From an uncultured Ruminococcus sp. (GTDB lineage Bacteria > Bacillota > Clostridia > Oscillospirales > CAG-272), in assembly GCA_902791785.1 (NCBI GenBank), contig CADAXH010000064.1, forward strand, positions 1 to 6,972: a stretch of DNA of 6,972 nucleotides, written 5' to 3'. Position 1 is the first letter of the stretch. Every line of letters begins with the position of its first letter. The notes beneath the pieces were generated by a model. The model was not told where the DNA came from, made no database searches, and saw only the letters and a list, made by a program, of their open reading frames with translations. Positions 5,879-6,972 of the stretch are shown here, piece by piece. Both the position numbers and the translations under genes were made by a program.

Positions 5879-6972
5879 ACCCTATTTCAACATCTACTTT
5901 AAGTTTCTTTTTGCCATTCGGATTAATTATGTTGCTTTCAGCTGTTTTTCCGTCAACCGTGATTTTCTTAACTTCACAGCCCTTGCCGGTGCGCTTGTAG
6001 CTTACATCGATCTTACATCCTCTGAACACTTTGGTAATTGAACAATTGTTCCATGAAGGAGGCAGACAAGGATCAATTCTCAAGCCTTCAAGTTCCGGAT
6101 GCATTCCGAATACATATTCAACTGTGCTCTTAAGGAGCCAGGAACTGGCTGCTGTTCTCCAGCTTTGTCCGGGAGTTCCCTCTCTGTAGCCGCATTCGGG
6201 TGCAAAATATGAATTGAACATTGCATACGGTTCTCCGCATTTAACTGCGTATGTGGTATCCCAGGGAAGCATCTTTCTGAGGCCCTTTTCAACCATTTCC
6301 GGACGTTTCAGGATGCTGTCACATGCAAGTTTCCATGCGGCACAGTGCAGATATACTCCACCGTTGTCCTGACATCCTGCAGGTTTTTCTGAACAGCTTC
6401 CTATATAGCTGAGTCTGTGAGTGAATGCATGGTATGAAAGTCTTGTACCAAGATCGATTTCAAGATACTTCTCAACACTGTCCATTGCGATTTTCTCTCT
6501 GCCTGTTTCGGATACTCCCGACAAAACAGCCCACAGCTGAGGAATCAAATACATTTCGCCCGCTTCGCTTGTTTTCGATCCGAGAATAATGTCGTCATCT
6601 GTTCTTGCGTAAATATAGTACTCGCCGTCCCAGCCGTATTTTTCAATTCTCTCCTGCATGATTTTTGACTGCTCGTCAACCATCTTGGCGTCTTCTTCTC
6701 TTCCGAGAGACTTAGCTATCCTGACAAATGTTCTGGCTGCTCTGTACCACGCAAGCGAAAGCCAGACGGATACTCCTTTTCCTTTAAGTCCGGCAAAGTT
6801 TACACAGTCATTCCAGTCTCCGCCCCAAATTCTCACAAGGCCGTACAGCCCCTGGAAATTATACAGAAACTCAACTGATCTCTTTAAATGCTCATATACC
6901 GGAGCCTCTGAACCGTCATTGAACTTCACTACGTCATTGTAGAGACTCACATCGCCGATTTCCTTGACGATT
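5877..6972 (-). CDS. GH94-family glycoside phosphorylase, C-terminal part (cut by window edge)
   Basis: The frame stays open through position 6972, so the N-terminal half and the true start lie outside the window; about 365 codons are visible, whereas family members usually have about 800. GH94 enzymes cleave beta-linked glucosides or chitobiose with inorganic phosphate by inversion, releasing a sugar 1-phosphate inside the cell. Landmarks, numbered from the GTG codon at 6950 (not a proposed start): GGDWNDCVNF (43-52), where Asp48 (codon 6807-6809) is the predicted catalytic acid; GKGVSVWL (57-64); QDNGGVYLH (194-202), with His202 a likely phosphate-site histidine; WRTAASSW (264-271), probably the phosphate-binding loop; and GLRIDPCLPPSW (289-300) in the family's C-terminal signature, followed by a beta-sandwich tail. 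This is the (alpha/alpha)6 catalytic domain and C-terminal domain. The acceptor (cellobiose, cellodextrin, laminaribiose, chitobiose or another) cannot be assigned. The TAA stop overlaps the T-tract of the convergent terminator. Confidence 0.88.
   Translation of the reverse strand, partial: IVKEIGDVSLYNDVVKFNDGSEAPVYEHLKRSVEFLYNFQGLYGLVRIWGGDWNDCVNFAGLKGKGVSVWLSLAWYRAARTFVRIAKSLGREEDAKMVDEQSKIMQERIEKYGWDGEYYIYARTDDDIILGSKTSEAGEMYLIPQLWAVLSGVSETGREKIAMDSVEKYLEIDLGTRLSYHAFTHRLSYIGSCSEKPAGCQDNGGVYLHCAAWKLACDSILKRPEMVEKGLRKMLPWDTTYAVKCGEPYAMFNSYFAPECGYREGTPGQSWRTAASSWLLKSTVEYVFGMHPELEGLRIDPCLPPSWNNCSITKVFRGCKIDVSYKRTGKGCEVKKITVDGKTAESNIINPNGKKKLKVDVEIG

Noticed and set aside
6948..6950. GTG at 6948-6950 as the start of the minus-strand GH94 gene
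   Set aside because: The frame continues open to the window edge, and starting here would remove the N-terminal half of the GH94 fold, so the gene is simply cut by the window.
1..6972. CRISPR array, insertion sequence, tRNA or rRNA gene, phage genes
   Set aside because: None seen: no spaced palindromic repeats, no transposase-like product, no terminal inverted repeats and no cloverleaf sequence. The window is mostly ordinary housekeeping DNA.

Overview
The window looks like chromosomal DNA from a low-to-mid GC Bacillota, most likely a Clostridia member of the Oscillospiraceae/Ruminococcaceae type. The evidence is a canonical tRNA-Phe T-box leader, strong AAGGAGG ribosome binding sites, a Bacillota-style PheS with a four-cysteine insert, and a partial GH94 glycoside phosphorylase of the kind common in anaerobic fibre degraders. 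The family-level assignment is inference.

Layout. Positions 1-370 contain no protein gene. They hold a 21-nt direct repeat (29-49 and 52-72), a promoter with an extended -10 (78-106), and a T-box riboswitch (about 113-347) ending in an intrinsic terminator. Four closely spaced plus-strand genes follow: pheS (371-1387, TTG start), pheT (1407-3839), an adenine-phosphoribosyltransferase-like gene (3850-4410) and a PepV/Sapep-type M20 dipeptidase gene (4430-5821). The gaps are 19, 10 and 19 nt, with no internal promoter or terminator seen, so they probably form one transcription unit. It ends at a strong terminator hairpin (5841-5878). A GH94 phosphorylase gene runs convergently on the minus strand (5877-6972) and is cut by the window edge, with only its C-terminal part present.

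How it works together. Uncharged tRNA-Phe should read a UUC specifier in Stem I and pair its ACCA end with the UGGU of the antiterminator bulge, allowing transcription into pheST. The two downstream genes would then be induced by phenylalanine starvation too: a dipeptidase that could release amino acids, and a PRPP-binding enzyme whose role is less clear. The GH94 gene belongs to a separate carbohydrate-phosphorolysis unit.

I do not see an entirely new system here. The points most worth a second look are the operon composition under T-box control, the repeat and its complementarity to Stem I, the atypical phosphoribosyltransferase, and the unassigned acceptor specificity of the GH94 enzyme.
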